From the NCBI RefSeq assembly GCF_019195435.1, contig NZ_CP078069.1, positions 2,480,001-2,544,000 on the forward strand: a DNA stretch of 64,000 bases, written 5' to 3'. Shown here piece by piece: positions 29,888-39,242 of the stretch. A program made the translations under genes and the position numbers. Under the pieces are notes generated by a model. That model was given only the letters and a program-made list of their open reading frames with translations. It was not told where the DNA came from and searched no databases. The DNA comes from Comamonas sp. NLF-1-9. GTDB taxonomy: Bacteria > Pseudomonadota > Gammaproteobacteria > Burkholderiales > Burkholderiaceae_C. Each line of letters begins with the position of its first letter. The stretch's first letter is position 1.

Positions 29888-31108
29888 ATGCTCGGCCCCT
29901 TTTCCCGCCGTCTCTACCTGCGCATCTGGCTGGCCACCGTGGGCGGCGTGCTGGTGTTTGCGCTGGTCGTGGGCTGGGCCTGGCGCGTCGCGGCCGAGCA
30001 CAGCGCGCAGACCTTCAACGCGCCGGCCCCGCGCGAGCTGAAGCTGAGCGACGCCCAGGGGCAGACCCTGGTGCAAGGCATGGCCACGCGCGAACCCGGG
30101 CCCTGGGAGGCGGGCGTGAGCTACCAGATCGAAGCCGCCGACGGCGCGCTCTACACCTTGCAGATCGCCCCGCGCGTGCGCCCTGCAGGTGCGCGCGGCA
30201 GCCATCGCAACGGCCCCTTCTGGCTGGCCCCGCCCTACGGCTTTCTCTGGATACTCGCGCTCGTAGGCCTGGCGGTCACGCTCGGGGTGTTTCCCATCAT
30301 CCGCAGGCTGCTGCAGCGCCTGGAGCGTCTGCAGCGCAGCGTGCAACGCTTTGGCGAGGGCGACCTGTCGGTGCGCGTACCCGAGCAGGGGCACGACGAG
30401 CTGGCGCAGCTGTCGCGCCAGTTCAACGCGGCCGCCGCACGCATACAGACGCTGGTGCAGTCGCACAAGTCGCTGCTGGCCAACGCCTCGCACGAGCTGC
30501 GCTCGCCGCTGGCGCGCATCCGCATGGGCATGGGCTTGCTGGAAAACGGCCAGCCCTCGCCCGAGGCACTTGCCGAGATGCAACGCAACATCGCCGAGCT
30601 CGACCAGCTGATCGACGAGATCCTGCTGGCCAGCCGTCTGGACGCCGGCGCGGACAACGTGGGCACCGTGGAGATGGTAGACCTCGTGGGTCTGGCGGCC
30701 GAGGAATGCGCGCGCGTGGACGCCGAGCTGCAACTGGCCGAAGGCGCGGCCATTCCCGAGCTGCCCGGCATCGTGCGGCTGCTGCGCCGCGCGGTGCGCA
30801 ATCTGCTGGAAAACGCGCGCCGTTACAGCGAAGGGCCGGTGCAGCTCAGCCTGAGCCACGAACCCGGCGCGCTGCTGGTGCGCGTGAGCGACCACGGCCC
30901 GGGTGTGCCGCCGGCGCAGCGCGAGCGCATCTTCGAGCCCTTCTACCGCCTGCCCGGCGCCAGCGAGCGCAGCGGCGGCGTGGGTCTGGGTCTGGCGCTG
31001 GTGCGCTCCATCGCCCAGCGCCATGGCGGCAGCGTGCGCTGCGAAGCCCGCCCCGATGGCGCGCGCGGCGCGAGCTTCGTGCTGCGCCTGCCGCTTTCCA
31101 GACCTTGA
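29888..31108 (+). CDS. Two-component sensor histidine kinase
   Basis: A 406-residue inner-membrane kinase. It has a first transmembrane segment at about 12-33, a periplasmic domain (about 34-115), a second segment (YGFLWILALVGLAVTLGVF), a HAMP domain ending in RVPEQGHDELAQL, the HisKA box NASHELRSPLARIRM with phospho-acceptor His near residue 202, and a HATPase domain with the N-box NLLENARRYS, DHGPGVP and GVGLGLALV. It is the likely partner of the regulator at 28902. The signal sensed is unknown. Confidence 0.94.
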   Translation: MLGPFSRRLYLRIWLATVGGVLVFALVVGWAWRVAAEHSAQTFNAPAPRELKLSDAQGQTLVQGMATREPGPWEAGVSYQIEAADGALYTLQIAPRVRPAGARGSHRNGPFWLAPPYGFLWILALVGLAVTLGVFPIIRRLLQRLERLQRSVQRFGEGDLSVRVPEQGHDELAQLSRQFNAAAARIQTLVQSHKSLLANASHELRSPLARIRMGMGLLENGQPSPEALAEMQRNIAELDQLIDEILLASRLDAGADNVGTVEMVDLVGLAAEECARVDAELQLAEGAAIPELPGIVRLLRRAVRNLLENARRYSEGPVQLSLSHEPGALLVRVSDHGPGVPPAQRERIFEPFYRLPGASERSGGVGLGLALVRSIAQRHGGSVRCEARPDGARGASFVLRLPLSRP

Positions 31109-31183
31109 AGCCCCTGCCCGCAACGCGGGTACCGCCAGCGCGCGCACCGGCAAGTCCTACCATGGCCGGCTACAGGAGGCCCC

Positions 31184-31633
31184 ATGAAATTGCTACGCTG
31201 GCTGGCCGTGCTGGCACTGCTGGGCGCACTGGCCTTGGCGCTGGTGCTGGGCCTGGCGCCCAAGCCCACGGATACCGAGCCGCTGCAGCTGCGCGGCGCC
31301 ATGCAGCAGATGCAGGCGGACACCGAAGCCGTGGCGGCGGGCATCGAGCGGCAGGACTGGCCGGCCGTCGCCCGCCATGCCGAGCGCCTCGCGCACCACG
31401 CAGAGCCGCCGCCCAGCGAGAAGCTGCGCATACTGAGCTGGCTGTTCACCGACGCGCCGCGCTTTCGCAACCACGACCTGCAGGTCAAAGCCGCCGCCCG
31501 CCAGCTGCAGGCTGCGGCGCAAGAGCGCGACAGCGCGGCCGCCGCCAGCAGCTACGCCCGGATGCAGCAAGGCTGCGACGGCTGCCACAACGGCTTTCGC
31601 ATGAAATTTCTCGCGCATTTCTACGGCCAGTGA
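31184..31633 (+). CDS. Class II-type c-type cytochrome
   Basis: A 149-residue exported haem protein with an N-terminal signal or anchor (LLRWLAVLALLGALALALVLGLA). The single haem site CDGCH is at residues 131-135, close to the C-terminus, and the rest is helical; this arrangement is that of cytochrome c' / class II cytochromes. ACAGGAGG lies just before the ATG. It follows the sensor kinase by 75 bases on the same strand, so it may be in the same transcript. Confidence 0.85.
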   Translation: MKLLRWLAVLALLGALALALVLGLAPKPTDTEPLQLRGAMQQMQADTEAVAAGIERQDWPAVARHAERLAHHAEPPPSEKLRILSWLFTDAPRFRNHDLQVKAAARQLQAAAQERDSAAAASSYARMQQGCDGCHNGFRMKFLAHFYGQ

Positions 31634-31692
31634 AGGCCGGCGTTGCAGGTTTGCTCATCTCCTCCTGGAGGGAGCTTGGCTGAGAGGCTTTT

Positions 31693-32430
31693 TCAGCGCC
31701 GCCCTGGGCCCCCGCCCAAGGCCTGTGCCGAAGACAGCGGCGCAAGCCCCGCGAAATCCTGCAGCGATCGTCCTTGCGCGGCCAGCAAGGCCTCGACGGC
31801 CGCGGTGAGCGGCGCCAGGCGCTCGTCCAGTGCCTCGTGCACGGTATCGACCATTACGGCGCTGGCGCGCTCGACCTCGATGTTCAGCGCATCGCCCTCG
31901 CGCTTGTGCTCGAACACCGTGGCGCGGCGCGTTTCGGGAATCAGCCAGACCTCGAACCAGCCCGCCCCGCGGTCGCATTCGGCCACGGTGAGGCTGGCGC
32001 CATTGACCGCGATATAGCCCTTGGCAAACACGTAACGCATGTGGCTCGCGGGCATGGCGATGCGCCAGACCAGGTTGTTTTCCAGCGCGCGCACCTGGGC
32101 CAGGCGCGCGCTGCAGTCGACGTGGCCCGAGAGCGGATGCCCACCGATCTCCGCACCCTCGCGCGCGGCGCGCTCCACGTTCACCGTCTGGCCCACGCCG
32201 TAGCCGCCCAGCGTGGTGACCGCCAGGCTTTGCTGCATCACGTCAAAGCGCGCGCGCGTGGGTGATTCGATGCGCGTCACGGTGAGGCAGACGCCGTCCA
32301 CCGCCACGCTCGCGCCCAGCGTCAGGTCCTCGCAAAAACCGTCGGGAAAATCGATGCTCAGGCTGCGCAGACCGCTGAGGTCTTCAATCGTGGCAATGCG
32401 CGCCACCGCCTGGACTATGCCTGTGAACAT
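31693..32430 (-). CDS. ribE: Riboflavin synthase alpha chain
   Basis: Dismutates two 6,7-dimethyl-8-ribityllumazine molecules to riboflavin. The 245-residue product starts with the invariant MFTGIVQ and has the two lumazine-binding repeats: GVCLTV and GGHPLSGHVD in the first and VNGASLTV in the second. Residues beyond about 205 (a LAPLTAAVEALLAAQGRS-type tail) extend past the usual length of ~200-215. It diverges from the hydrolase gene. No FMN riboswitch is seen upstream. Confidence 0.95.
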   Translation of the reverse strand: MFTGIVQAVARIATIEDLSGLRSLSIDFPDGFCEDLTLGASVAVDGVCLTVTRIESPTRARFDVMQQSLAVTTLGGYGVGQTVNVERAAREGAEIGGHPLSGHVDCSARLAQVRALENNLVWRIAMPASHMRYVFAKGYIAVNGASLTVAECDRGAGWFEVWLIPETRRATVFEHKREGDALNIEVERASAVMVDTVHEALDERLAPLTAAVEALLAAQGRSLQDFAGLAPLSSAQALGGGPGRR

Positions 32431-32506
32431 GGCACCATGCTGCAAAAACCCAAGGCCTGCGATTGTGCCAGCGCCCCCGCCCGCACCGCCCTCCGGAGAC
32501 CCCGCC

Positions 32507-33376
32507 ATGCACGAACACGAACTCACGCGCCCCGACGGCGAACGCCTGCATGTGGCCGACTGGCCGGCGCCCGAGGGCCGGCGGCGCGCCAGCGTGCTGC
32601 TGGTGCACGGCCTGGGCGAACACAGCGGACGCTACGCCGCGCTGGCGCGCCAGCTGCAGGACTGGGGCTTCGCGGTGCGCGGCTACGACCACTACGGCCA
32701 CGGGCGCTCCAGCGGCGCGCGCGGCGCGCTGCCCGAGCCCTGCCGCCTGCTGGACGACCTGGCCGCCGTGGTGGACGCCACGCGCGCCGCCATGCCGGCC
32801 GGCGAGCCGCTCATCGTGCTCGGGCACAGCATGGGCGCGCTGGTGGCCGCGAGCTTCGTGGCGCGTGCACTGCGCCCGCTCGATGCCTGCGTGCTTTCCG
32901 CGCCCGCGCTGGCGGTGTCGGCCAGTCCGCTGCTGCGCCTGCTCGCGCCGCTGCTGGTGCGGCTGGTGCCAGACCTGCGCATGGGCAACGGCCTGAAGCC
33001 CGCCGATCTGTCGCACGACCCGGCGGTGGTGGCGGCCTATGTGAACGACCCGCTGTGCCACGACCGCATCAGCGTGCGCCTGGGCCACTTCATCATCAGT
33101 ACCGGCGCGGGCGTGCTCGCGACCGCGCGCCGCTGGCCGCTGCCCACGCTGCTGATGTGGGGCAGCGGCGATCGCATGATCGACCCCGAAGGCTGCCGCC
33201 AACTCGCGCAGCAGGCGCCCGCGGCGATGCTGCAGGCGCGCGAGTTCGAGGGCCTGTACCACGAAATCTTCAACGAACTGGACCGCGGCCCGGTATATGC
33301 CGAGCTGCAGCGCTGGCTGGACGAGTTCTTGAAGAAAAGAGGCTCCAGCGCAATCCCGGCAAGCGCGGGCAGCTAG
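32507..33376 (+). CDS. Alpha/beta hydrolase, monoacylglycerol-lipase-like
   Basis: A 289-residue soluble hydrolase. The oxyanion segment LLVHGLGEHSGRY, the nucleophile elbow GHSMG (about 106-110), the acid in WGSGDRMIDPEG and the histidine in GLYHEIFNE form a complete catalytic triad, and the layout is that of the monoglyceride lipase/lysophospholipase (serine aminopeptidase S33) branch. ATG 32507 gives the family N-terminus with no signal peptide. Substrate not established. Confidence 0.88.
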   Translation: MHEHELTRPDGERLHVADWPAPEGRRRASVLLVHGLGEHSGRYAALARQLQDWGFAVRGYDHYGHGRSSGARGALPEPCRLLDDLAAVVDATRAAMPAGEPLIVLGHSMGALVAASFVARALRPLDACVLSAPALAVSASPLLRLLAPLLVRLVPDLRMGNGLKPADLSHDPAVVAAYVNDPLCHDRISVRLGHFIISTGAGVLATARRWPLPTLLMWGSGDRMIDPEGCRQLAQQAPAAMLQAREFEGLYHEIFNELDRGPVYAELQRWLDEFLKKRGSSAIPASAGS

Positions 33377-33380
33377 CGTT

Positions 33381-34088
33381 TCAATAGTCCATCAACTGCG
33401 CCGCAGCCGCGAGAGCGGCGGTCTCACTGCGCAGCACACGCGCGCCGAGGTGGGCCGGGGCAAAACCCAGCGCAAGCGCTGCGCCCTCCTCCTGCGGCGT
33501 GAGGCCGCCTTCGGGCCCGAGCAGCAGCGACACCGCCGGCGCCTGGCCGGCCAGCTCGCGCAGCGGGCGGCTACCCGGCTGCAGCGAGAGCAGCACCCGC
33601 AGCCCCGCCGGCCCGCCCTGCAGCGCGGCCTCCAGCGGCAGCGGCGAGCCCAAGCGCGGCAGGCGGTTGCGCCCGCATTGCTCGCAGGCGGCTGCGGCAA
33701 TCGCCTGCCAGCGCGCCAGGCGCTTGGCCGCGCGCTCGCCCTCCAGGCGCAGCACGCTGCGCTGGGTGATCACGGGCTGGATGCCGGCAACGCCGAGTTC
33801 GGTGGCCTTTTCCACCAGCCAGTCCATGCGCTCATTGGCCGGCATGCCGACGATGAGGTGCAGCGCGCGCGCCGCCTCGCGCTCGATGTCGGCGTGCGCG
33901 CCCACCTCCACCCACACCTCGCTGCGGCCCATGCGCGTGACCTGTGCGGCCCATTCGCCGCCACGGCCGTCAAACAGGGTCAGCGCATCGCCCGGCTGCA
34001 GGCGCAGCACCTGCAGGTGGCGCGCGGCCTCGCCGCCGAGGCGCAGCTCGCCCGGCGCGAGGGCTTCAGCGCAAAAGACCCGGGGCAT
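33381..34088 (-). CDS. rsmE: 16S rRNA (uracil(1498)-N3)-methyltransferase
   Basis: SPOUT methyltransferase acting on U1498 of 16S rRNA. The 235-residue product starts MPRVFCAEALAPGEL; it has the N-terminal PUA-like domain, the KATELGVAGIQPVITQRS block, and the C-terminal SPOUT knot with LLLGPEGGLTPQEE and LGARVLRSETA. A TTG two codons upstream (34094) is an alternative start. A 46-bp dispersed repeat occupies the spacer between this gene and amgK. Confidence 0.94.
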   Translation of the reverse strand: MPRVFCAEALAPGELRLGGEAARHLQVLRLQPGDALTLFDGRGGEWAAQVTRMGRSEVWVEVGAHADIEREAARALHLIVGMPANERMDWLVEKATELGVAGIQPVITQRSVLRLEGERAAKRLARWQAIAAAACEQCGRNRLPRLGSPLPLEAALQGGPAGLRVLLSLQPGSRPLRELAGQAPAVSLLLGPEGGLTPQEEGAALALGFAPAHLGARVLRSETAALAAAAQLMDY

Positions 34089-34094
34089 ATCCAA

Positions 34095-34140
34095 ATGGAT
34101 AGCTGCTAGCGCTTGTCCTGCAAGGGTTTGCGGCCGATTT
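34095..34140 (+). repeat. 46-bp dispersed GATAGCT repeat, copy 3
   Basis: Starts ATGGATAGCTGCTAGC and ends CGGCCGATTT. The palindromic core GCGCTTG-TCCTG-CAAG is slightly degenerate. It fills the spacer between rsmE and amgK. Confidence 0.8.
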
Positions 34141-34143
34141 CAT

Positions 34144-35313
34144 TCAAATCCTGCCAAACGCATAGCCTTGCAGCGCCTGCGTGCCTTCGATCTGGTCGAT
34201 GAGCCGCAGAAGCGGCGCAAACTCGCGGTAGCGCGCGCAGGTGGCGCGGATGTAGCCGATGAAGCGCGGCGCATCGGCCAGGTATCTGGGCTTGCCGTCG
34301 CGCAGCGTGATGCGCGCGAAGATGCCGGCTACCTTCAAGTGGCGCTGCAGCGCCATCCAATCCACCGCGCGGTAGAACTCGCCAAAGTCCGCGCCCCAGC
34401 CGCTGCTGCTCGCCGCGCCCAGCAGGCCGGCCTTTCTTGCCTTCTCCCAGTAGCGCACCGTGAGGTCGATGACGAAGTCTTCCTCCCAGCTGATGAAGGC
34501 GTCGCGCATCAGGCTGGCGATGTCGTAGGTGATGGGGCCAAATACCGCATCCTGAAAGTCCAGCACGCCCAGGCGCTCGCCGGCTTCGCCGCCGAGTCGC
34601 CCCAGGGCCGCAGCCGCCCCCTCGGGGGACAGCGAGCCATGCGCAGCCCCCTCGGGCATGACGATGAGGTTGCGCATCATGTAGTCGCGGTGCACGTAGA
34701 CGCGCGGCACGGCAAGGTTGTGCGCGACGATGGCATCGAACGCCCCGGCCAGCACCGCCTGCTGCCTGTCGTCCAGCACCACGGCGCGATGGCGCGCCAC
34801 GTACCATTCGGGGAAGAGCTGCAGCTCGCGGCGCAGCAGCGCCTCGTCGTAGGGCGGCAGCACGCCCTCGCGGCTGGCCTTTTGCCAGTCGAGCAGGATG
34901 TCTATCGCCTGCAGATACCAGGCATGCGCTTCTTGAGGGCGGCGTTCATCGAGCCGGCTGATCGCGGTCTCGGCGCCCAGGTCGCTCAGCAGCATGAAGC
35001 CGTGCGCCTCGTCCCAGGCAAGGATGTGCGGCACGCGCAGGCCGGCCTGCTGCATCAAGGCCTGCACTGCGGCAAAGGCGTGGCAGTCTTCCTTGTCGGG
35101 CGGCGCGTCCATGATGATGCGCGAGCTGCCGTGCGCGTCGTCAATGCGCAGGTAACGCCGAAAGCTCGCATCGCTGCTGGCCAGGCGCAGGCTGGGCGCC
35201 TGAAGGTTGTGGGCGGCGACGAGCGGCGCCAGCCAGGCGTCGAAGGCCTGCTTGCGCGCGGGCTCGTCCCATTCGGGCGCTGGGGAGGCGGCAGGTGCTG
35301 GCATGGCGCTCAT
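34144..35313 (-). CDS. amgK: AmgK-type N-acetylmuramate/N-acetylglucosamine anomeric kinase
   Basis: Phosphotransferase of the APH fold that phosphorylates MurNAc or GlcNAc at C1 in the cell-wall recycling shortcut to UDP-MurNAc. The 389-residue product has LASSDASFRRYLRI at the N-terminus, the kinase motif VHRDYMMRN and the metal-binding LDFQDAVFGPITYDIASL. An in-frame 27-residue Gly/Ala-rich insert encoded by a GC-rich repeat sits between these two motifs. It diverges from lptD, the usual arrangement; the partner murU is not next to it here. Function is assigned from family and context. Confidence 0.88.
   Translation of the reverse strand: MSAMPAPAASPAPEWDEPARKQAFDAWLAPLVAAHNLQAPSLRLASSDASFRRYLRIDDAHGSSRIIMDAPPDKEDCHAFAAVQALMQQAGLRVPHILAWDEAHGFMLLSDLGAETAISRLDERRPQEAHAWYLQAIDILLDWQKASREGVLPPYDEALLRRELQLFPEWYVARHRAVVLDDRQQAVLAGAFDAIVAHNLAVPRVYVHRDYMMRNLIVMPEGAAHGSLSPEGAAAALGRLGGEAGERLGVLDFQDAVFGPITYDIASLMRDAFISWEEDFVIDLTVRYWEKARKAGLLGAASSSGWGADFGEFYRAVDWMALQRHLKVAGIFARITLRDGKPRYLADAPRFIGYIRATCARYREFAPLLRLIDQIEGTQALQGYAFGRI
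34576..34656 (-). repeat. 81-bp in-frame GC-rich repeat insertion in amgK
   Basis: The insert encodes 27 residues, starting PEGAAHGSLSPEG. CCCGAGGGGGC occurs at both the beginning and about 30 bases further on, each followed by GCTGCG, so it is internally repetitive. It interrupts the HRD...DFQD interval, which is short in homologues, without breaking the frame (27 codons). Confidence 0.6.
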
Positions 35314-35403
35314 GGATAATGGCCGATTGTATGGGTCAGGCACGGCGCCCCGGGGGCGCGCAGCAGCCTCTCTGGCCCGCTTCCGCGCTGGATTCTTGCC
35401 CTC

Positions 35404-37773
35404 GTGCCGTCGCACCCGCCCGCCTCCCTTCGCCGTTTCTGCCACCTGGCCGCCTGCGCGCTGCTGCTGGGCGGCCAGGGCGCGCTCGCGCAGAGCGGCG
35501 CGCTCAAGAGCACGCCGATGCTGCAGGAAAAGGCCCCGGGACCGGCCGACACCCTGCCCACCTTCGTGCGCGGGCAGCACGTCGAAGGCCAGACCGACGT
35601 GCGCGTAGGCATCGAGGGCGATGCCGAACTGCGCCGCGGCGACACCGTGATCCACGCCGACCGCATGGACTACGACGTGCCCGAAGACCGCGCGCGCGCC
35701 AGCGGCCATGTGCGCATCAACCGCGGCGGCAACCGCTACGACGGCACGCTGCTGGACCTGAAGGTCAACGCCTTCAGCGGCTTTTTCACCGACATCGACT
35801 ACGCACTGCTGGAAAACGGCGGCCACGGCAGCGCCGCGCGCATGGACTTCATCGACCGCGAGCGCTCGGTCGCGCACGAAGGCAGCTACACCACCTGCCA
35901 GAAGGACGACGAGGAAAGCTGGCAGCCGGACTGGGTGCTGCGCGCGCGCACTCTGCGCATCGACAAGGTCGAGGACACCGGCACGGCCGAGAACGCGGTG
36001 CTCGAATTCAAGGGCGTGCCGATACTGGCCACGCCCTGGATCAGTTTTCCGCTGTCGCGCAAGCGCAAGAGCGGGCTGCTGCCGCCCACGCTGGCGCTGG
36101 ACAGCACCAGCGGCTTTGTCTACGCCCAGCCCTGGTACTGGAACATCGCGCCCAACCGCGACGCCACCTTCACGCCCACGCTGATGACGCGCCGCGGCCT
36201 GGGGCTGGAGACGCAGTTGCGCTACCTCGAGCCACGCTACGGCGGCGAACTCGGGCTGAACTTCATGCCCGACGACAAGCTGCGCCAGCGCAGCCGCTGG
36301 CTTGCCAGCGTCAAGCACAGCGCGCAGATCGGCTCGCCCTGGGGCGACCTGGGCCTGTCGCTGAACGCCCGGCGCGCGAGCGACAACGACTACTGGCGCG
36401 ACTTTCCGCGCCGCGGCTCGAGCAGCTACAACCCGCTGGACGTGACGGCCGAGCGCCTGCTGCCCGCAGACGCCAACCTGAACTGGTCGGGCGGCGCGCA
36501 CACGCTGAGCCTGCGCACGCTCAAGTGGCAGACGCTGCAGGACGTGAGCGCGCCCATCACCCCGCCCTACGACCTGCTGCCCCAGTTGCACTGGAGCTAT
36601 GCGCCCAGCGCGCTGCGCTCGGGCCTGGACCTGCGTCTGGACGCCGACCACACCTACTTCCACGGCGACCGCAGCTTCTACCACCAGCCCAACGCGCGGC
36701 GCAGCTACTTCGTCGCCCAGCTCAGCCGCCCCTGGCTCACGCCCGCGAGCTTCATCACCCCGCGCCTGCAGCTGCACGCCACGCGCTACGGCTTTGACGC
36801 GCCGCTGGCAGGCGGCCAGCGCAGCGTCACGCGTGTTCTGCCCACTTTCAGCCTGGACAGCGGCCTGGTCTTCGAGCGCGATGCGCAGTGGTTCGGCCGC
36901 AGCTTCCTGCAAACGCTGGAGCCGCGCGCCTTCTACACCTACACGCCCTACCGCGACCAGAGCATGCTGCCGGTGTACGACAGCGCCCAGACCGACTTCA
37001 ACTTCGCCTCCATCTATACCGAGAACTCGTTTGGCGGCAACGACCGCATCGCCGACAACAACCTGCTGACCCTGGGCGTGACCACCCGGCTGCTCGACCC
37101 CGGCAGCGGCGCCGAGGCGGTGCGCCTGGGCCTGGCCCAGCGCCTGCGTTTTTCCGACCAGAAGGTGACCATGCCCGGCATGCCGCCGGTGAGCGAGCAC
37201 CTGTCGGACGTGCTGCTGGGCGCGGGCATCCACTGGACGCCGCAGTGGGGGCTGGACGCCATCTTCCAGTACAACCCCAAGGAGCGCCGCTCGATGCGCG
37301 CCACCATCGCGGCGCGCTACACCCCGGCCAAGTACCACACGCTCAGCCTTGCCTACCGCAAGCAGGAAGTGACCGGGCCCTACACCGTCGCCTCGCGCCA
37401 GGTGGACCTGGGCTGGCAATGGCCGATCGGCGAGCTGGTGTCGCTGGCGCGTGAAGACAGCGCCCGGCGCTCGGGCGGGCGTTGGTACGGCGTGGGCCGC
37501 ATCAACTACAGCCTGCCCGACCGGCGCGTGGTCGACGCCATCGTCGGCGCCGAATATCAGAGCTGCTGCTGGACCGGGCGCCTGGTGCTGGAGCGCCTGC
37601 AGACGGGCCTGGCCAGCTCCAACACCCGCATCCTGCTGCAGCTGGAGCTCAAGGGGCTGTCGCGCCTGTCCTTCGGCAACAATCCGCTCGCCAGCCTGCA
37701 GCAAAACGTGCCGGGCTACCAGACGCTGGAGAGCGACACCCCCGTCCCCAGCCGTTTCACCCGCTACGATTGA
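35404..37773 (+). CDS. lptD: LPS assembly outer-membrane protein LptD
   Basis: Beta-barrel that inserts lipopolysaccharide into the outer leaflet with LptE. The 789-residue protein (GTG start) has a signal peptide ending GALA-Q, the N-terminal beta-jellyroll (GDTVIHADRMDYDVPEDRARASG) and a C-terminal barrel of about 550 residues. Cysteines suited to the known interdomain disulfides are Cys165 and the adjacent pair Cys721-Cys722; the mature N-terminus has no counterpart of E. coli Cys31. The next gene is surA, the chaperone needed for LptD biogenesis. Confidence 0.96.
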   Translation: MPSHPPASLRRFCHLAACALLLGGQGALAQSGALKSTPMLQEKAPGPADTLPTFVRGQHVEGQTDVRVGIEGDAELRRGDTVIHADRMDYDVPEDRARASGHVRINRGGNRYDGTLLDLKVNAFSGFFTDIDYALLENGGHGSAARMDFIDRERSVAHEGSYTTCQKDDEESWQPDWVLRARTLRIDKVEDTGTAENAVLEFKGVPILATPWISFPLSRKRKSGLLPPTLALDSTSGFVYAQPWYWNIAPNRDATFTPTLMTRRGLGLETQLRYLEPRYGGELGLNFMPDDKLRQRSRWLASVKHSAQIGSPWGDLGLSLNARRASDNDYWRDFPRRGSSSYNPLDVTAERLLPADANLNWSGGAHTLSLRTLKWQTLQDVSAPITPPYDLLPQLHWSYAPSALRSGLDLRLDADHTYFHGDRSFYHQPNARRSYFVAQLSRPWLTPASFITPRLQLHATRYGFDAPLAGGQRSVTRVLPTFSLDSGLVFERDAQWFGRSFLQTLEPRAFYTYTPYRDQSMLPVYDSAQTDFNFASIYTENSFGGNDRIADNNLLTLGVTTRLLDPGSGAEAVRLGLAQRLRFSDQKVTMPGMPPVSEHLSDVLLGAGIHWTPQWGLDAIFQYNPKERRSMRATIAARYTPAKYHTLSLAYRKQEVTGPYTVASRQVDLGWQWPIGELVSLAREDSARRSGGRWYGVGRINYSLPDRRVVDAIVGAEYQSCCWTGRLVLERLQTGLASSNTRILLQLELKGLSRLSFGNNPLASLQQNVPGYQTLESDTPVPSRFTRYD

Positions 37774-37802
37774 GCGCTTGACACGGCCTCTTACGACCCG
37801 CC

Positions 37803-39242
37803 ATGACACCACGTGTACGCTTTCTCGCCTTGGGCTGCCTGATCACGCTGGCGCTTGCGGCCTTGCCGCCGGCATGGGCGCAGAGCCGCAAGGCGCCGCG
37901 CAAGCCGGCCGCGCCCCCGGCGTCTGCGCCCGCCCCCGCGGCCCCGCCGGCAGCTGCGGCCGCAGGCGGCGCAGCGGCTGCGGCAGCGGCGCCCGCCAGC
38001 GCCGCCGCCACGCCGCAGCCGGCCGACTACATCGTCGCGGTAGTCAATTCCGAGCCCATCACCAACAACGAAGTGCGCGCGCGCACCGCGCGCGTGCTCG
38101 AGCAGTTGCAGGCCCAGGGCCTCGCGAGCGCGCCGCCGCGCGAGCAGCTCATGCACGACGTGCTTGAACGCCTGATCAGCGAACGCATCCAGGTGCAACT
38201 GGCGCGCGAGGCCGGCATCAAGGCGGACAGCTGGGCCGTGGACCAGGCCGAGCGCTCGGTGGCGCAGCAAAACGGCGTCAGCATCGAAGGCCTGCACCGC
38301 CAGCTCGCGCAGGACGGCATCAGCGTCGCGCAGTTCCGCCAGGAGCTGCAAAACCAGTTGCTGATGCTGCGCATCCGCGAGCGCGACGTGGAGTCGCGCG
38401 TGAAGGTGAGCGACGCCGACATCGACCAGTTCATGCAGCAGCAGGGCACGGCAGCGGCCAGCGCCCAGGCGCTGAACCTGGGCCACATCCTGATTGAAGT
38501 GCCGGAAAACGCCAGCCCCGCCGAGGTGCAGCAGCGGCGCGAGCGCGCTCAGGAAGTCGTCACCAAGCTGCAGGCCGGCGGCGATTTTGCCGCGCTGGCG
38601 CGCGAGTATTCGGACGCTCCCGAGGGGCGCGGCGGCGGCGAAATCGGCCTGCGCCCCGCAGACCGCTACCCCGAGCTCTTCCTGGAGGCCACGGCCAAGA
38701 CCGCGGTCGGCGGCTTCGTCGGACCGGTGCGCTCGGCCGCGGGCTTTCACATCCTCAAGGTGCTCGAGCGCTCGCGCAGCGGCATGCCCACGGTGGCAGT
38801 GCAGACGCACGCGCGCCACATCCTGCTCAACACCGGCCCCAAGCTGAGCGAGACGCAGGCGGCCGAGCAGCTGGCCGAGCTGCGCCAGCGCATCGAGCGC
38901 GGCCAGGCGAGCTTTGAATCGTTGGCGCGCGAGTATTCGCAGGACGCAAGCGCATCCGAAGGCGGCGACCTCGGCTGGTCCTTCCCCGGGCGCTTCGTGC
39001 CCGAGTTCCAGCAGGCGCTCGACCAGCTGCAGCCCGGCGAAGTCAGCCAGCCGGTGGTCACGCGCTTTGGCGTGCACCTGATCGAGCTGGTGGAGCGCCG
39101 CCAGGTGCAGCTGACCCAGCGCCAGCAGCGCGAGATGGTGCGCGAGGCGGTGCGCGAGAAGAAGCTGGGCGAAGCCTACGCCAACTGGTTGCGCGAAGAG
39201 CGCGCCCGCGCCTACGTGGAGCTGCGCGAGCCGCCGCGGTGA
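37803..39242 (+). CDS. surA: Periplasmic chaperone and peptidyl-prolyl isomerase SurA
   Basis: Escorts outer-membrane proteins such as LptD across the periplasm. The 479-residue protein has a signal peptide (to AWA-Q near residue 25), an unusual Ala/Pro-rich linker of about 50 residues (26-75), the SurA N-domain ([14 protein letters not shown]), and two parvulin domains ([14 protein letters not shown] and [16 protein letters not shown]). It follows lptD by 29 bases and overlaps rsmA by 4, so lptD-surA-rsmA form one operon. Confidence 0.96.
   Translation: MTPRVRFLALGCLITLALAALPPAWAQSRKAPRKPAAPPASAPAPAAPPAAAAAGGAAAAAAAPASAAATPQPADYIVAVVNSEPITNNEVRARTARVLEQLQAQGLASAPPREQLMHDVLERLISERIQVQLAREAGIKADSWAVDQAERSVAQQNGVSIEGLHRQLAQDGISVAQFRQELQNQLLMLRIRERDVESRVKVSDADIDQFMQQQGTAAASAQALNLGHILIEVPENASPAEVQQRRERAQEVVTKLQAGGDFAALAREYSDAPEGRGGGEIGLRPADRYPELFLEATAKTAVGGFVGPVRSAAGFHILKVLERSRSGMPTVAVQTHARHILLNTGPKLSETQAAEQLAELRQRIERGQASFESLAREYSQDASASEGGDLGWSFPGRFVPEFQQALDQLQPGEVSQPVVTRFGVHLIELVERRQVQLTQRQQREMVREAVREKKLGEAYANWLREERARAYVELREPPR

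Noticed and set aside
31109..31183. Possible small gene between sensor kinase and cytochrome
   Set aside because: Only 75 bases with no start or ribosome-binding site except that of the cytochrome.
34144..37812. A 1222-codon minus-strand frame covering lptD
   Set aside because: Only its last ~390 codons (amgK) are real; the rest is antisense to lptD, a shadow caused by high GC.
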